Shown here: piece after piece, positions 26,262 to 39,029 of the stretch
Numbering within the stretch: position 1 is the first letter of the stretch
Layout: each line of letters opens with the position of its first letter
From: Latrodectus hesperus
Taxonomy: Eukaryota > Arthropoda > Arachnida > Araneae > Theridiidae
Direction of reading: 5' to 3'
DNA length: 64,000 nucleotides
Assembly (NCBI GenBank): GCA_037975125.1
Contig: CM075860.1
Location: 19,103,093-19,167,092 of the forward strand
Program-made: the position numbers and the translations under genes
The notes under the pieces: generated by a model
What the model was told of the DNA's origin: nothing
What the model saw: only the letters and a program-made list of their open reading frames with translations
The model's database searches: none

Positions 26262-26520
26262 ATGTTATTGTTGTTGTTGTCGTGTGCCAGCCAGGCTGGC
26301 AATATGGGGTGCGCTGCTCCACTTTTCCAACTGAACCCTATTTTGGTGTGGAGTCCGACTTCCTTAGTACACACATGCCATAGGTACCCGTTTATAGGGT
26401 AGGCAACCATTCACTCCACATTCATACAAGGAAAGGACAAGGACAGGATAGATAGAGAGAGAAAGTACATCCCTGCCCGAACCGGGATTCGAACCCAGGA
26501 CCTCCCTATCTGCAGTCAGA
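26262..26520 (-). repeat. SINE (Glu-tRNA-like family), 5'-truncated, with TSD
   Basis: TCAACAGTAT duplicates flank it (26251-26260 and 26521-26530). In reverse orientation it starts with (GTT)n, GTGCCAGCCAGGCTGG and the shared core CCCGTTTATAGGG. It ends in a tRNA-like head with B box GGGTTCGAATCCC in reverse complement near 26496. The head is cut off at CTGCAGTCAGA, before the A box. Confidence 0.9.
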
Positions 26521-26825
26521 TCAACAGTATATAATAAAATTCAAATTATTATCTAAATAGAAGAAATATACCTTGTATTTAATTCTTTTGACATACATAT
26601 CTATAAAAAAATAGGATTTCCTGAAAATAAATAAATCTTCCTAAATTTTAATTCCATAATTATCATGATGGCACAGTGTAATGTATAGAGTTAGAGCTGA
26701 AAGTTATACAGATTTTTTAACATTCATATAGCCATATTCCAGAATAACTTTTAATAATTAATGTGCCGTATTCATATAACACAAAGTGAGAAAATTCAGG
26801 TAACTCCCAAGCATATATCTTGACA

Positions 26826-26936
26826 GTTATGCATGCGCAAAGTGAAAATGCAACTCCCATTGGCCATTGTTCGAATTGGGATCGAACTCAGCAACTTCCA
26901 AATCTGTCTTGTTTCTCTGATAAAAATGCAGGGTAA
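26826..26936 (-). repeat. tRNA-like/SINE head remnant
   Basis: A reverse-oriented B-box-like GTTCGATCCCAATTCGAAC lies near 26872-26890, with no clear A box and no tail. The patch is more GC-rich than its flanks. Confidence 0.4.
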
Positions 26937-26999
26937 GCCCTTAAATATATAAATACTGTTAGCCTTACCTCTTACAAGGGTAATACAGGAGTTATGTTT

Positions 27000-28148
27000 G
27001 GCTTATGTTCAACAGTCACTTTTTACGCAAGAGCACTAAATAAACTAGGAGACTGAAATCTATCATTTAAAGTAGACTCCAAACCTTAGGACATCTACAC
27101 CCCAGATTGGAACCGAAACTGTTGAATCTAAGGCCACACTGCGAACATTCCCATTGCTAATTAGGCAAGTTATAATGAAGATGAAGGATAAATGTCAAAT
27201 TTTACCAATTATTAATGCTGCATATTCAAAAAAATGGTACAATATTGCTAGATATTATCTTTCGAACATTGCCGCTCACAAATGAAGTAATACTTAAATT
27301 TATCTTTAAAATTCAAAAAAACCTTCATCAAGAAGGAAGACAGGAATTATTATTTTTATATCGTTTTATTATAATAATAATTCATTCTCCAATCGAGGAG
27401 AAAGGGGTCAGGAGAATCCACTTCGTGAGGAAGCCGTATCGAATAAAAATTTTATTTAGCTGTCGACCTTCAAAAAGAGAACGTCGAAAGTTGCATTTAT
27501 TTTTATTCTTGTACTGTATTTGAATCTGACATTTTAATGAGTCTTCCTGATAGAAAAAGTCAAGAAGTGTGATTGAAAAAAGAGGTCGCTCAAGAGAAGT
27601 GTTTACTGACCTCATCTACGATGCTCATCAGAAATGATGTGGGGCCCATTACCATAATGAATATTGATTGACATAAACCAATGAAAATTTAGGTTTCTGG
27701 GGAAAATCGACAGTAATGTCCGAAAACAAGAAAAGATAGCTCTAAGGAGTTCATGAAATTTTAAGAATTTTTGTTTTGAATTCTGATGAAAATAAAATTC
27801 CAGAATTGATGGAAGTTTGTCAAAATTAAGTTTTTTAAGATCCCAGTCCTATTGAAAGAAAACAATTTCTAAAGAGAGAGAGAGAGAGAAAGATTATTGA
27901 TAAGATTCACACACACATTTACAAATAACTAAATCTGACATAATCTACGTAGAAACGGAGATGAGGAATTTTTAAAAATTTTATTTAAGGAAAATTAACA
28001 AACATTTCCAAGAAAGTGGATAAAATTAAAATTTTATTTTCTTGTGCATCTTTTAAAAATTTGGAGATAAATATTATTTCGAGATGCTTAGTGAACAGAT
28101 GTAGAAAAGATTTTACATTTAACTGGCTGGAATCTAACTAAATAAAGA
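27000..28148. other. No assigned feature
   Basis: A plus-strand frame at 27215-27523 and a minus-strand frame at 27382-27615 overlap, and neither resembles a known family. A short (GA)n tract lies at 27876-27889 and a (CA)n at 27908-27916. Confidence 0.35.
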
Positions 28149-28160
28149 TACCATCTTGAT

Positions 28161-28441
28161 GGTTGTTGTTGTCGTGTGCCAGCTAGGCTGGCAAAATGGG
28201 GTGCGCTGCTCCACTTTTTCAACTGAACCCTATTTTGGTGTGGAGTCCGACTTCTTCAGTACACACATGCCATAGGGACCCGTTTATAGGGTAGGCAACC
28301 ATTTACAACACATTCATACACAGAAAGGACAAAGACAAGATAGATAGAGAGAGATAGTACATCCATGTCCGAACTGGGATTCGAACCCAGGACTTCCCTA
28401 TCCGTAGCCAGGGACTCTGACCACTAGACAGGGCGGGCGGC
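28161..28441 (-). repeat. SINE (Glu-tRNA-like family), full length, with TSD
   Basis: A 12-bp duplication TACCATCTTGAT lies at 28149-28160 and 28442-28453. In reverse complement the head reads TGTCTAGTGGTCAGAG (A box) and GGGTTCGAATCCC (B box). The body and (GTT)n end match 26262-26520. This is the most complete member of the family in the window. Confidence 0.93.
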
Positions 28442-28549
28442 TACCATCTTGATAATAAGGATATATTTTTAAAATTTTTCAGAGAATAAATATACAGTGA
28501 AGAATATCTTGGTGAATTCAGAAGTCTTCGAGAATTTCTGTTATCTCAT

Positions 28550-28770
28550 ATGTAAACGTCATCATTTGATCGGTGCTCATATCAATTGATCAAAATTACT
28601 ATTAGCCTAGTGAGCAGAACTTGGCTACTGAAGAGATAACGACATGATCTAATTGACGCCTTTGAACCATGCAGTTTCGGAGATAGTCATTTCGAATATT
28701 TGACATCCCATTCTGCTTTCTGTCAAAGTCGCTTACATTAGCAACTTTTTTCATGATGCAACAGGTTGTA
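28550..28770 (-). pseudogene. Possible Tc1-like transposase N-terminal remnant
   Basis: The minus strand reads MKKVANVSDFDRKQNGM, resembling the DFDRSRI start of the Tc1-like remnant near 40310. There is no helix-turn-helix of good quality and no transposon ends were located. Confidence 0.3.
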
Positions 28771-29779
28771 ACAGACTACAACATGTTATAACAGGAATGA
28801 TGCTTCACATTCTATAGGGAATTATATATTATTCTCAATAGATCACGTGTCCGCCACGTCATCCAGGTGGGCTCAATGTCAAATTGCAAAGGTGGTCATA
28901 AAGTTTTGCCTCTAAATGCAATAAATATGTGCAGAAAACGAACCCGGTTGTACGAATTGTCGATGGTAATGGTGCATAAAAATATAATCTATATTACAGG
29001 CACAGAATTCATCAGTATAGAATTTCATGTGATGAAATCCGCACCAAGATGGGGCAGATGAATTTGAACACAATATTATGGTTTTAATTGCTTAGCTTGA
29101 AAACAAAGCCTTGGGAATTTGATGCAGGGGAAAAAACCAAAAATACCTTTAATCAGTATTTTGTAACTGGCATTTAAATTTAGCAATCAATAATTAATTT
29201 TTTCTAGAGTGTTTTTACAAGATATTATATAAATTCAATTTTATAAAATTGCTTATAAAAGATATAGTTATGTTTCGTAAGTTTCAGCTTGAGAATTACA
29301 CAATGAATGTAACAAATGAAACATAAAAGTAATTACTATGTATGGAGCATCGATAACTAAAAATCCTATTCAGTAGTTCTTATGAAAATACATGATGTAA
29401 AATTTATCTTATGCATGCAATTTTCTTCGATTTATCTTAAGAGTGTAATCCTTTAAGAACAGAAATAAATATCTAACAATACTGAAAACATTTAGTTTGA
29501 TTAGAGTAAGGTGATAGTCATAGTGTTTTGGTTCATCAGTACACTTTCTTAACCATATCCATGATTGAAATCTCGACATGGTCAAATTTTTTCTAAAAGA
29601 AAAAACAGCACTTGAAAACAGTGCAGTGCGATGTGTACTAAATATTTAGGATGTAATGGACACATCAAAGGACTATATTCTTTTCTAGATGCAGTAATGT
29701 GCACTATCCCTCTAAAAATATTATTAAAAATTGATTCGTATTGTCATCAGATACAAATCAGACAATTGTAAGGATTGGA

Positions 29780-29910
29780 CAACTTATGGACCTCTATTGT
29801 CTCTAGCAATGAATCCAGATTCCTCATTATAGAAATTACATACCACGAAATAAATTGGGATGCCAGTTGCATTCTTTCTTAAAGAACAACAATCAACGCT
29901 ATTAGATATT
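29780..29910 (-). pseudogene. Possible Tc1-like DESRF-region remnant
   Basis: Minus-strand frames read FKKECNWHPNLFRGM and then NEESGFIARDNRGP. This resembles the W-x-x-x-x-W...FSDESRF...DN region around the first catalytic aspartate of Tc1 transposases. The aspartate itself is glutamate here. Weak evidence. Confidence 0.3.
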
Positions 29911-30539
29911 ACATAGCATCATATTTCTATGTAATACGATGCACTACCTAATCTGCCAGAATAATGGTGTGAAGAGCCAATTCTTTTAATTTTTGATACA
30001 GCTGAATTTATCTCCACAATGATACAAAATATTAATGTTACTAGCAATCTTCACATAACAGTCTGGGCACCAGATGATATAATTTAATATTTTATCATTG
30101 GAAAACATGATTCTATTTTAATAGTTGTTGTTGGAATCATATAACAACATATATGATTAGATAAAATTACAATACTCATTCAAAGAACTGTTTGTTTATT
30201 ATTTAACTTAAAGGGCAATAATCTGACTAGCAAAATTTTCTTACCACAACAAAGCATTACTTTTTAGGAGTATTTCAAAGCGGTTTCATTGGATCACATG
30301 GAAATGACTTTTTCTTCTATGTTTATTGATGAATGTTTCGAGGTAGCTCAACAAGAATGGATCACTTACAACAATTTAATTATTAAATAATCCCAACTCC
30401 TCATTGAAAACTCTTAATTTTGAATGAAAATTAAATTGTACTTAAATATCATCTCATTTCATTAAATAAATTGTTTTCTTTCCTTGTTGGAAATTCTCCT
30501 ACTTATGTGCTCCATTGGATGAATCACCACTAGTCAAAC

Positions 30540-30662
30540 AAATGTATAAAAGCCTTCATTCTTTCCTTTTGCATACAGCGCAAACCCGTGAGGAAATTGC
30601 CCAAGAGGAGGAAAAAGAACAAATCTATCCGAATACCGATCCATTTTCCCGTTAAATTACGT
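30540..30662 (+). other. TATA-box or last-exon candidate
   Basis: TGTATAAAAGCC (30543-30554) looks like a TATA box. About 27 bases on, TTTCCTTTTGCATACAG looks equally like a splice acceptor. The following frame AQTREEIAQEEEKEQIYPN ends in a stop at 30653-30655, with AATAAA near 30702. It could be the last coding exon of a plus-strand gene, or a promoter start region, or chance. No upstream exon was found. Confidence 0.25.
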
Positions 30663-31349
30663 TTACAGCTTGGAGCAAACAGCTGAATGGAAAAGTTTAA
30701 ATAAATTTCGCAATTATCTTCTCTCTTTCAAACATGCCTTAAATTAATATCATTCAAGCAGAACAAAACGATTTAGGCAAATCGTAACAAGACATGAAAA
30801 CAACTGTTTCTCTCCTTCCACTTGTTGATTCAATCGAGCTTCCCCCATCCAGTTTTCATCTGTTTTGAATCAATCATGTTTCTACATTACCCCAATGTTT
30901 TGAAGCATAACGAAGAAATGAAGTAACAGACAAGTCATAAGTGGTGAGGAATTTTTCCATCTGTCAAACAACACAAGGAATAAATTATTCGTGTTATAAG
31001 ATTTTTTGTAACAAAAGTGGGATTCTAACGCTTTTTTTCAATTCTACTTTTTGAAACTTTTTTCTTTTAAAGTATCTGGTCTATCTAAATAACATATATA
31101 TACAGCTTAAATAAAATTTACGCACTTAATTTTGAGTAAACATGTTAATTTTTTCACACTTTATTAATTGTTTACGTGTTACACCATGGGGTGTTTTTTT
31201 TTTTTTTTTTTTATTATTTTTATTTATCAAAAACGTTTGTTACCAAAGGTTGTGATTCAGCGCCAAATGTTACAGATTAGTGATTTACTGATGTTTTATA
31301 ATTTTTCTTTATATGTTTAAGCTCTAGGCTCATATTTTTTGATTTTAGC

Positions 31350-31885
31350 ACACATTACGATTCTCATTGGTTTAAAATATCCCTGATGTCAGATAACGTT
31401 TCACCTACGTCACATGGTATTAAAACGGCGTTTTAAATACGACTTGTCGACGAATTTGCTGCTTGCCTTCAAATCACATTCTTCGAGCAGCAGCAAAAAA
31501 TGTGAATTTCACCATAGAATGACTGATAATGAAAGTGTCGAAGTCAAAAATGAAAAGTCTTTAGTATCGAAATTATTATTATTATTTTTTTTTTTTTTTT
31601 TTTTTTACTAAAACGATTTCTTATATAAGGACGAAGCATCGGTTTGCGAAGCTGTTTTCCGTTGCTTCAAACCACTAACACTTTGACAATGGAATAGAAT
31701 AAAAAGCGAAAAAAACTCGACAAAACATCCACTTTATGGTTAGTTTAAATCGGCAAGGACGATTTAAATTTTTTAAAATTTCATTAATTAATAGAATTTT
31801 AAATTTTTGCAATGCAATATTTGTAAACAATCTCTTTTGAATCTTAAGACTCTATTGCCTATCACACACCAACATTAATGTACAT
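31350..31885. repeat. Dispersed repeat, copy A (uninterrupted)
   Basis: It aligns with parts of 59690-61880: CGATTCTCATTGGTTTAAAA, GTCAGATAACGTTTCA, GACGAATTTGCT, CAAATCACATTC, GATTTCTTATATAAGGA, GACAAAACATCCACTTTA and TTTGTAAACAATCTCTTTTG occur in both, in order. Copy A lacks the two insertions that split copy B, so it serves as an empty-site reference. It has its own poly-T tract at 31588-31608. Its nature (MITE, UTR duplication or other) is unknown. Confidence 0.85.
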
Positions 31886-32215
31886 TTTTCTTTTTTGGTA
31901 AAATTTTTTTTGTCTTGATAATAGATAAATACATATCATAATAATATGCCAAAAATCAACTTTTCTTTTATGCCGATTATGCTAATATTATTTCTTTAAA
32001 CAATAGTGTTTAAAAAGAAATTATGTAACTATACACTGTTTTGTGTAATAACTCTTTTGTAAACATAAAAACATCTTTTCCTTAAAGTGAGAACTTTTTA
32101 AGAAATTTAAATGAATAGGAAAATTGTAAAGAAAAACAATATTTTAATAAAGTTGTTCAAAAATTTTACCAGAAGGCAACATACAAATTTAACGACAGTT
32201 ACTACCAATTAAAGT

Positions 32216-32521
32216 TTTTTTATCCAATGGCGGGCACACAAGGGTGACTGAACCCTAGGCCACAACAAGGCCAGAAACTGCTACTTATTTATCGTTACCC
32301 AGTGGGCACCTGTGTACCAAGTCACGGAGGCGAGTAGCGTTATCCGCGCCATACCACCACAAACCCGTTTATAGGGCGGGTCACATTCATACCACAACAT
32401 ACACACATCACAGATGAAAAACACAGAGAAGGAAAGAAACATCCATGCCCGAACCGGGATTCTAACCCGGGACCAACAGCTCAGGAGTCAGGAACGCTAA
32501 TCACTCAGCCAATCGGTCGGC
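32216..32521 (-). repeat. tRNA-derived SINE with 14-bp TSD
   Basis: CTACCAATTAAAGT occurs at 32202-32215 and 32522-32535. In reverse complement the head has TGGCTGAGTGATTAGCG (A box) and GGGTTAGAATCCC (B box, one substitution). The body carries GGCGGGCACACAAGG, CAAGTCACGGAGGCGAGTAG and the core CCCGTTTATAGGG. Relatives are at 61098-61405 and 61718-61803. Confidence 0.94.
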
Positions 32522-32535
32522 CTACCAATTAAAGT

Positions 32536-34399
<1,864 letters not shown>

Positions 34400-35163
34400 T
34401 TATACACTTTTAATAAGCATTAGAATAACAACAAATGTGGTAATACACAATTAAATTTAAAAAATATCTTTTAATAATAATTTTAGGAATACAATAATAT
34501 AAAATTGGCATACAATAGTTAAAATTATATAATTTAACATACCATACGCAGAAGTTTAGAAATTGTTCTTTTCCATAGATTTTTAAAATACCTTATACTT
34601 CACTACTAATTTGTATAAGAAATTTGCCACAAATAATAATAATTTGTTTGTGTTATAGAATAATTAATGTTATCAAACAATAGAAATAAACTGTAGAAGA
34701 AGCTAATTTCTGAAAATCAATCATTTGAAACCATGTCTTAAATCTTATGATATCTGTGAAATAAACTAGAAATGATATATTTACTTATGAAAGAATAAAA
34801 AATTTTTTTAGTCTTAGAATATATTCTGTAATTATAAAAGCATCTCTATACCTCTCCTAAGGCTTATTTATTATTCTGTAATTATTAAACACCTTAGGAG
34901 AGATTCGACTTCTGTTCTATATTTTTATAAAATGTATGCCCTTCAATTTTAATACAGAATAGTTATTGAATGAAGAATAATAAAAGAGATAGTGGCATTT
35001 CTAGTTAAGAAATCTTTTAAAATTGGAAGACATATAGTAAAACACAATTCTATGGATCAAAATTTTAACATAATTTAATTGGTTATCACTACTTGATTAA
35101 AACCTTTTTCAAATAGAATAGTCGTAAACTAACTTAAATTTAAGCTGAAGCAATTGAACATTA

Positions 35164-36430
35164 CAGTAAGATTTCGCTTAACGCTGTTTCGGCTTAGTGC
35201 TCTTTTATTTCTGCCCGGGGATATTACGAAATTCCAAATAACATATCCGAAACAGTATAGTTGCGTTTCTTGTTTGGCGCGGTGCTGTACGGACGCATTT
35301 TTATCATTTGAATTATTTATTGACATTATTTTAAGTATAAATTTATATAATACTATAACGATTAAGACGGTGACAAATATTATGATCTTTAGTTTTTATC
35401 ATGGGTGATAATAAAAAACAAGAAAAGAAAGCAACCAGAAAATTGCATTTCACTTAAAACTCAAATGCAAGTGATTAGAAGATTAGATTCTGATGACCCT
35501 CAATCTCAAATGAGTGCTGCATTGAATTTGGCAACTTCAACAATAAGGACAATTCTTAAGAATAAAGAAAAAATACTGTCATCGACAACTGCAACTACGT
35601 CAAACTCTGCAACTAGAAATAAAATTATAGAAGAAATGGAAAAACAACTGTCAATATGGATTGTCGACGAAACTGAACGCAATATGCCATTGAGCCAATT
35701 TATCATAATGGAAAAAGCTAGAAGAATTTTCAATTACATTCAGATTGAGGCAAGTGACATAAATGAAGCTTTCGTTGCTAGTCGAGGATGGTTTAAAGTA
35801 GATTTAAACATCGAAATAATCTTCAAAACAAAGATTACAGGAAAAGCAACAAGTGGTGATACGAAAGCGGCGGCTGAATTCCCGGTTCACGTGGTTCAAG
35901 AAACAGCAGCTAATCATTCTTATGATGAGCTCAAAAAATTAACTGAGCAAGAAGAAAAAAATATTAATACTATTGATTTTGAAGAAGAGCAAAAAGAACT
36001 TTCGATGGCGTTTGTAAAAAGTAGTTTGACCACTATAACTTAAATTATGGACCATTTTGTTGAAAATGATCCAAATTTTGACAGAAGTTCAAAAGCAAGA
36101 CGGGGTGTTATAGAAGCTTTATCCACTTATCAACAACTTCTAACAGAATGCAAAAGGAAAACGCAAACTACATTAGATGCCTTTTTGACAAAAAGGCAGA
36201 AAATTAGAAACACGAAATAAACTGAATGATCTGGCTGACTTAGAATTTTATTTGTTTTTATAAGTATATTCGTCTATATTGGTTTTATTTTTGTAAGAAA
36301 TAAATGTTTGGTTTTATTTTTATTAAAAAACATTATTAAATTTAATACCTAACCAATTTTCTATCCATCTTCCCCTAACCCCATTATTTACATGTTAAGA
36401 CAGCCTCGCTTAGCGGGATCAGTTTTACTG
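35164..36430 (+). mobile_element. Internally deleted Tigger element
   Basis: The left end begins CAGTAAGATTTCGCTTAACG. The right end in reverse complement begins CAGTAAAACTGATCCCGC followed by TAAGCG. TA flanks both ends (35162-35163, 36431-36432). These ends match the CAGTAAAA(C/T)...CGCTTA-ACG style of Tigger inverted repeats. The interior carries a DDE-less transposase frame (35405-36220). The length, 1267 bp, is about half that of complete Tigger elements. Confidence 0.88.
35405..36220 (+). pseudogene. Tigger transposase lacking its catalytic core
   Basis: The N-terminal part shows a CENP-B-type helix-turn-helix (SLKTQMQVIRRLDS and LATSTIRTILKNKEKI). The second DNA-binding segment follows: MEKQLSIWIVDET, RNMPLSQFII and ASRGWFK, up to AAAEFPVHVV. 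In the family roughly 250 residues of DDE domain should follow. Instead the frame passes directly into the acidic C-terminal tail (NHSYDELKKLTEQEEK). A single in-frame TAA at 36041-36043 interrupts it. The same frame then continues MDHFVENDPNFDRSSKARRG to QTTLDAFLTKRQK and stops at 36220. The open frame begins with GTG at 35405, because the ATG at 35401 is in another frame. It could encode at most a DNA-binding fragment. Confidence 0.87.
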
Positions 36431-36432
36431 TA

Positions 36433-36848
36433 CGGTCACCCTTGGCGCGTTCTTTTTTGGCACCAAATTTGGCGAAGATTTTTACTGGAAACCCGGCAAA
36501 CTAGTATTTTGGTAACCTTATTTGTCATTAATTTCTCATGAATATTTACCGATTTATAAATTCATTAATATAAAATCTCCAGGTGTTTTATCAAATTATG
36601 TTATGTTAAATTTAATCAAAAGATTTTATGATAATTTAACATATCAACTTTATTATTTTAGCATTGATGTTTGAAATCTATAAATATGTGTTTTTTGTTA
36701 ATTTTATAAAATTAGTTGAGCATATTGATAGATACCAACAATGTATGAATTGTCACTATTTCAGCCATTTTCCTCCCGCCGTTTTTCTCGATCGGGTTTC
36801 CGTCATACGGCCTTGGCAACTTTTTGAAAATTTCGCCAAGGGTGACCG
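36433..36848. mobile_element. 416-bp TA-flanked MITE with perfect 15-bp TIRs
   Basis: The ends are CGGTCACCCTTGGCG (36433-36447) and its exact reverse complement (36834-36848). TA lies at 36431-36432 and 36849-36850. The interior is non-coding in my reading. A second pair of inner motifs (TTGGCACCAAATTTGGCGAA and CCTTGGCAACTT) suggests structured ends. Its left border coincides with the target duplication of the Tigger element. Confidence 0.88.
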
Positions 36849-36850
36849 TA

Positions 36851-36933
36851 TGGTAAAATTTTACCGCTTAGCATTCTTTCGCATTACGCTCTACTTTGAT
36901 AGAACGTATCTCCCGCGTTAAGTGGGGTCTTAC
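36851..36933 (-). repeat. Solo Tigger-like terminal sequence
   Basis: In reverse complement it begins CAGTAAGACCCCACTTAACG and then GCGGGAG. This is closer to the left end at 35164 (CAGTAAGATTTCGCTTAACG) than the end at 36430 is. It may be the true partner end of a larger Tigger copy, or a separate nested remnant. The flank is CA, not TA. Confidence 0.6.
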
Positions 36934-38227
36934 TGCACACCCAAACGTTTAACAAATTGATGATAAATACTGTAAAGTTCTTTTAAATAACAGTTTTAAC
37001 TTTTTCTTTTAATAATTCATAAAGCTTTTATTTCATAAAAATTTAATACGTAGGAGAATAAATAAAAAATAACATACTTATACAGTAAGAAAAGTATATT
37101 ATTATTTAAAATAAATCAATTAATAAAAGTACATTTCTTAATATATTTCAATATAAAGTTTCTTTAATTCACATAGAATGAGAAAAAAACACAAATGTCA
37201 CTATACCTGTTAGATGAATTCACAACTCAAAGTTAAAATGAGGGGTTGATTAGAAATTAAAAAGTTTCCATCAATGATATCAAACTGGATTATGGGTAAC
37301 ATTAAGGCTGAAGAAGAAAAAATGTAGGCGAAAGTTCACATTCGAAGTCACGTTTCCGCAGTGAGAAATCAATTCCACTCGAGCATTTACAACGTTCTAA
37401 CTTCAGCACAAATCCCTAATGAAATGCATCTTCTATTTTTGATCATGCTATTATAAAATAGGAAAGAACAACTGGGAATGTACATAAATATTAAGGAGTG
37501 TCCACCAACCCAAATCGTTTTCATTATATTTGTGAAGGGATTGCGTGATAGGTTTATTTTAGGCAACGCATTATTCACTTGTTGACGAATTTCTCCCGTT
37601 TTGTTCGGTGATTGCATTGCTATTTATGTATGGGAATATTGCTGTTTGTGTTTGGCCATTAAATAGAGAGCTATTTCGCTGTAAAATTTCCTTTTAACTT
37701 TAGATTCTTAGATTTGCCGTCCACAGAAATTCAGAAAATGATTTCGTAGGTTGGTTATTTCAATAAAGTCATCAAACAGTTTAATTTTCAGCACAAAAAT
37801 TATATCCAAAAGCAATCATCAAGATTTGATCAACATAGATATCGTTGAAACTTGAGGCAGAAACATTGTAATGGATATTAATTTTAAAAATAAATTATAC
37901 TATGACAATTTCAAATATCTTCAGCAGAAATTAATGAACAATTACAAATATAACAGTAGATCATTTTCATTAGAGATGAATAGAAAAAAAGTCAATATTT
38001 TTTTCCAAATAATTCCATTTCAAACAACTGAAATGTGTTCTCGAATATACAAAATATTAATTGAAGAAAATCTATTTCCACATTTTTGCTTTGGAGGCAA
38101 AGTCGAAATTTTATTTTGTAATTCTAAATAAAATAAGTTTTTATTCTTAATATACAATGTACTATTATTTGCGATTCTTATGCCATTCCTATTTAACATG
38201 CTTGGTAGTTGAAAATTTTAAAATACC
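36934..38227. other. AT-rich sequence, nothing recognised
   Basis: Frames at 37387-37617 and 37871-38131 show no recognised domain. The region at 37310-37620 is slightly less AT-rich, but no feature was identified. Confidence 0.35.
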
Positions 38228-38330
38228 TAGAGCCTGACTAAAGCAAGGGCATAAGGGGCAGTTGTCCCGTGCCATCCCCCCTTCAGAGGGGCCCCAAAAT
38301 CGAATAAAAGGCTTATATTACATTTTCAAT
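38228..38330. repeat. GGGGCCCC-type transposon end (tentative)
   Basis: GGGGCAGTTGTCCCGTGCC and AGAGGGGCCCCAAAA form a GC-rich patch reminiscent of terminal sequences of hAT/ZBED-type elements. No partner end, target duplication or transposase frame was found. Confidence 0.25.
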
Positions 38331-39029
38331 CGAATGGAATCGTTTACAAAATCGTTATGCGATTTGGGTGGACAAAGAAGTTTTTGCTCCTGGTCTTTGT
38401 TAAGCTGAGTCGGTCCTTAAAAATATCAGTGATATGGGCTTAATTAGAGCAAAATGTGATAAATTATTTCATGTTACAAGCATTTCTCAAAGATGTTTAA
38501 AAAAAAAAAAGAAGAAGAAAACAATTACATAAATTTGAAATACACTAAATTAGCTTTACATAGGAAAATTTGCATTAGCACTAACAATTATAATGAAAAA
38601 TGTTGCATACATATAAATATGTAATTTTTCAGTCAAATGCTTGGTAAATATTATTATAAAAACAGTTAACAGTAAATGTAAAATTAAATAACGCTTAATT
38701 TTTCTGTAGCAAATTAATTTATCTAATACTTTATGATACAAATATTTTAGTTTTTGTATCATAAAGAGTAGATAAATTTAATGTGTATTTAATTTGTGGC
38801 AGATATGCATTTTTCTTATTTGTATTTCTACAATGATTTGAGATTTATTGTGTTTATCATTTTAGATTGGTTTGCTTTCAGTCGAATAATAAGTACAGAG
38901 ATATCATTACTGACTTGAAAGTTCACTACTGAGCAATGAAATTCGTATATTAAAAAGAATAAAATAAAATATACTGGGAATAAAAAAAATAAGTGATTAA
39001 AATTTTCAAGAAATTTGGAATGATAGTCA

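Noticed and set aside
26262..26520. Functional tRNA gene (also at 28161, 32216, 55166, 58010)
   Set aside because: A and B boxes are present but the heads are fused to SINE bodies, have target duplications and do not fold as complete tRNAs.
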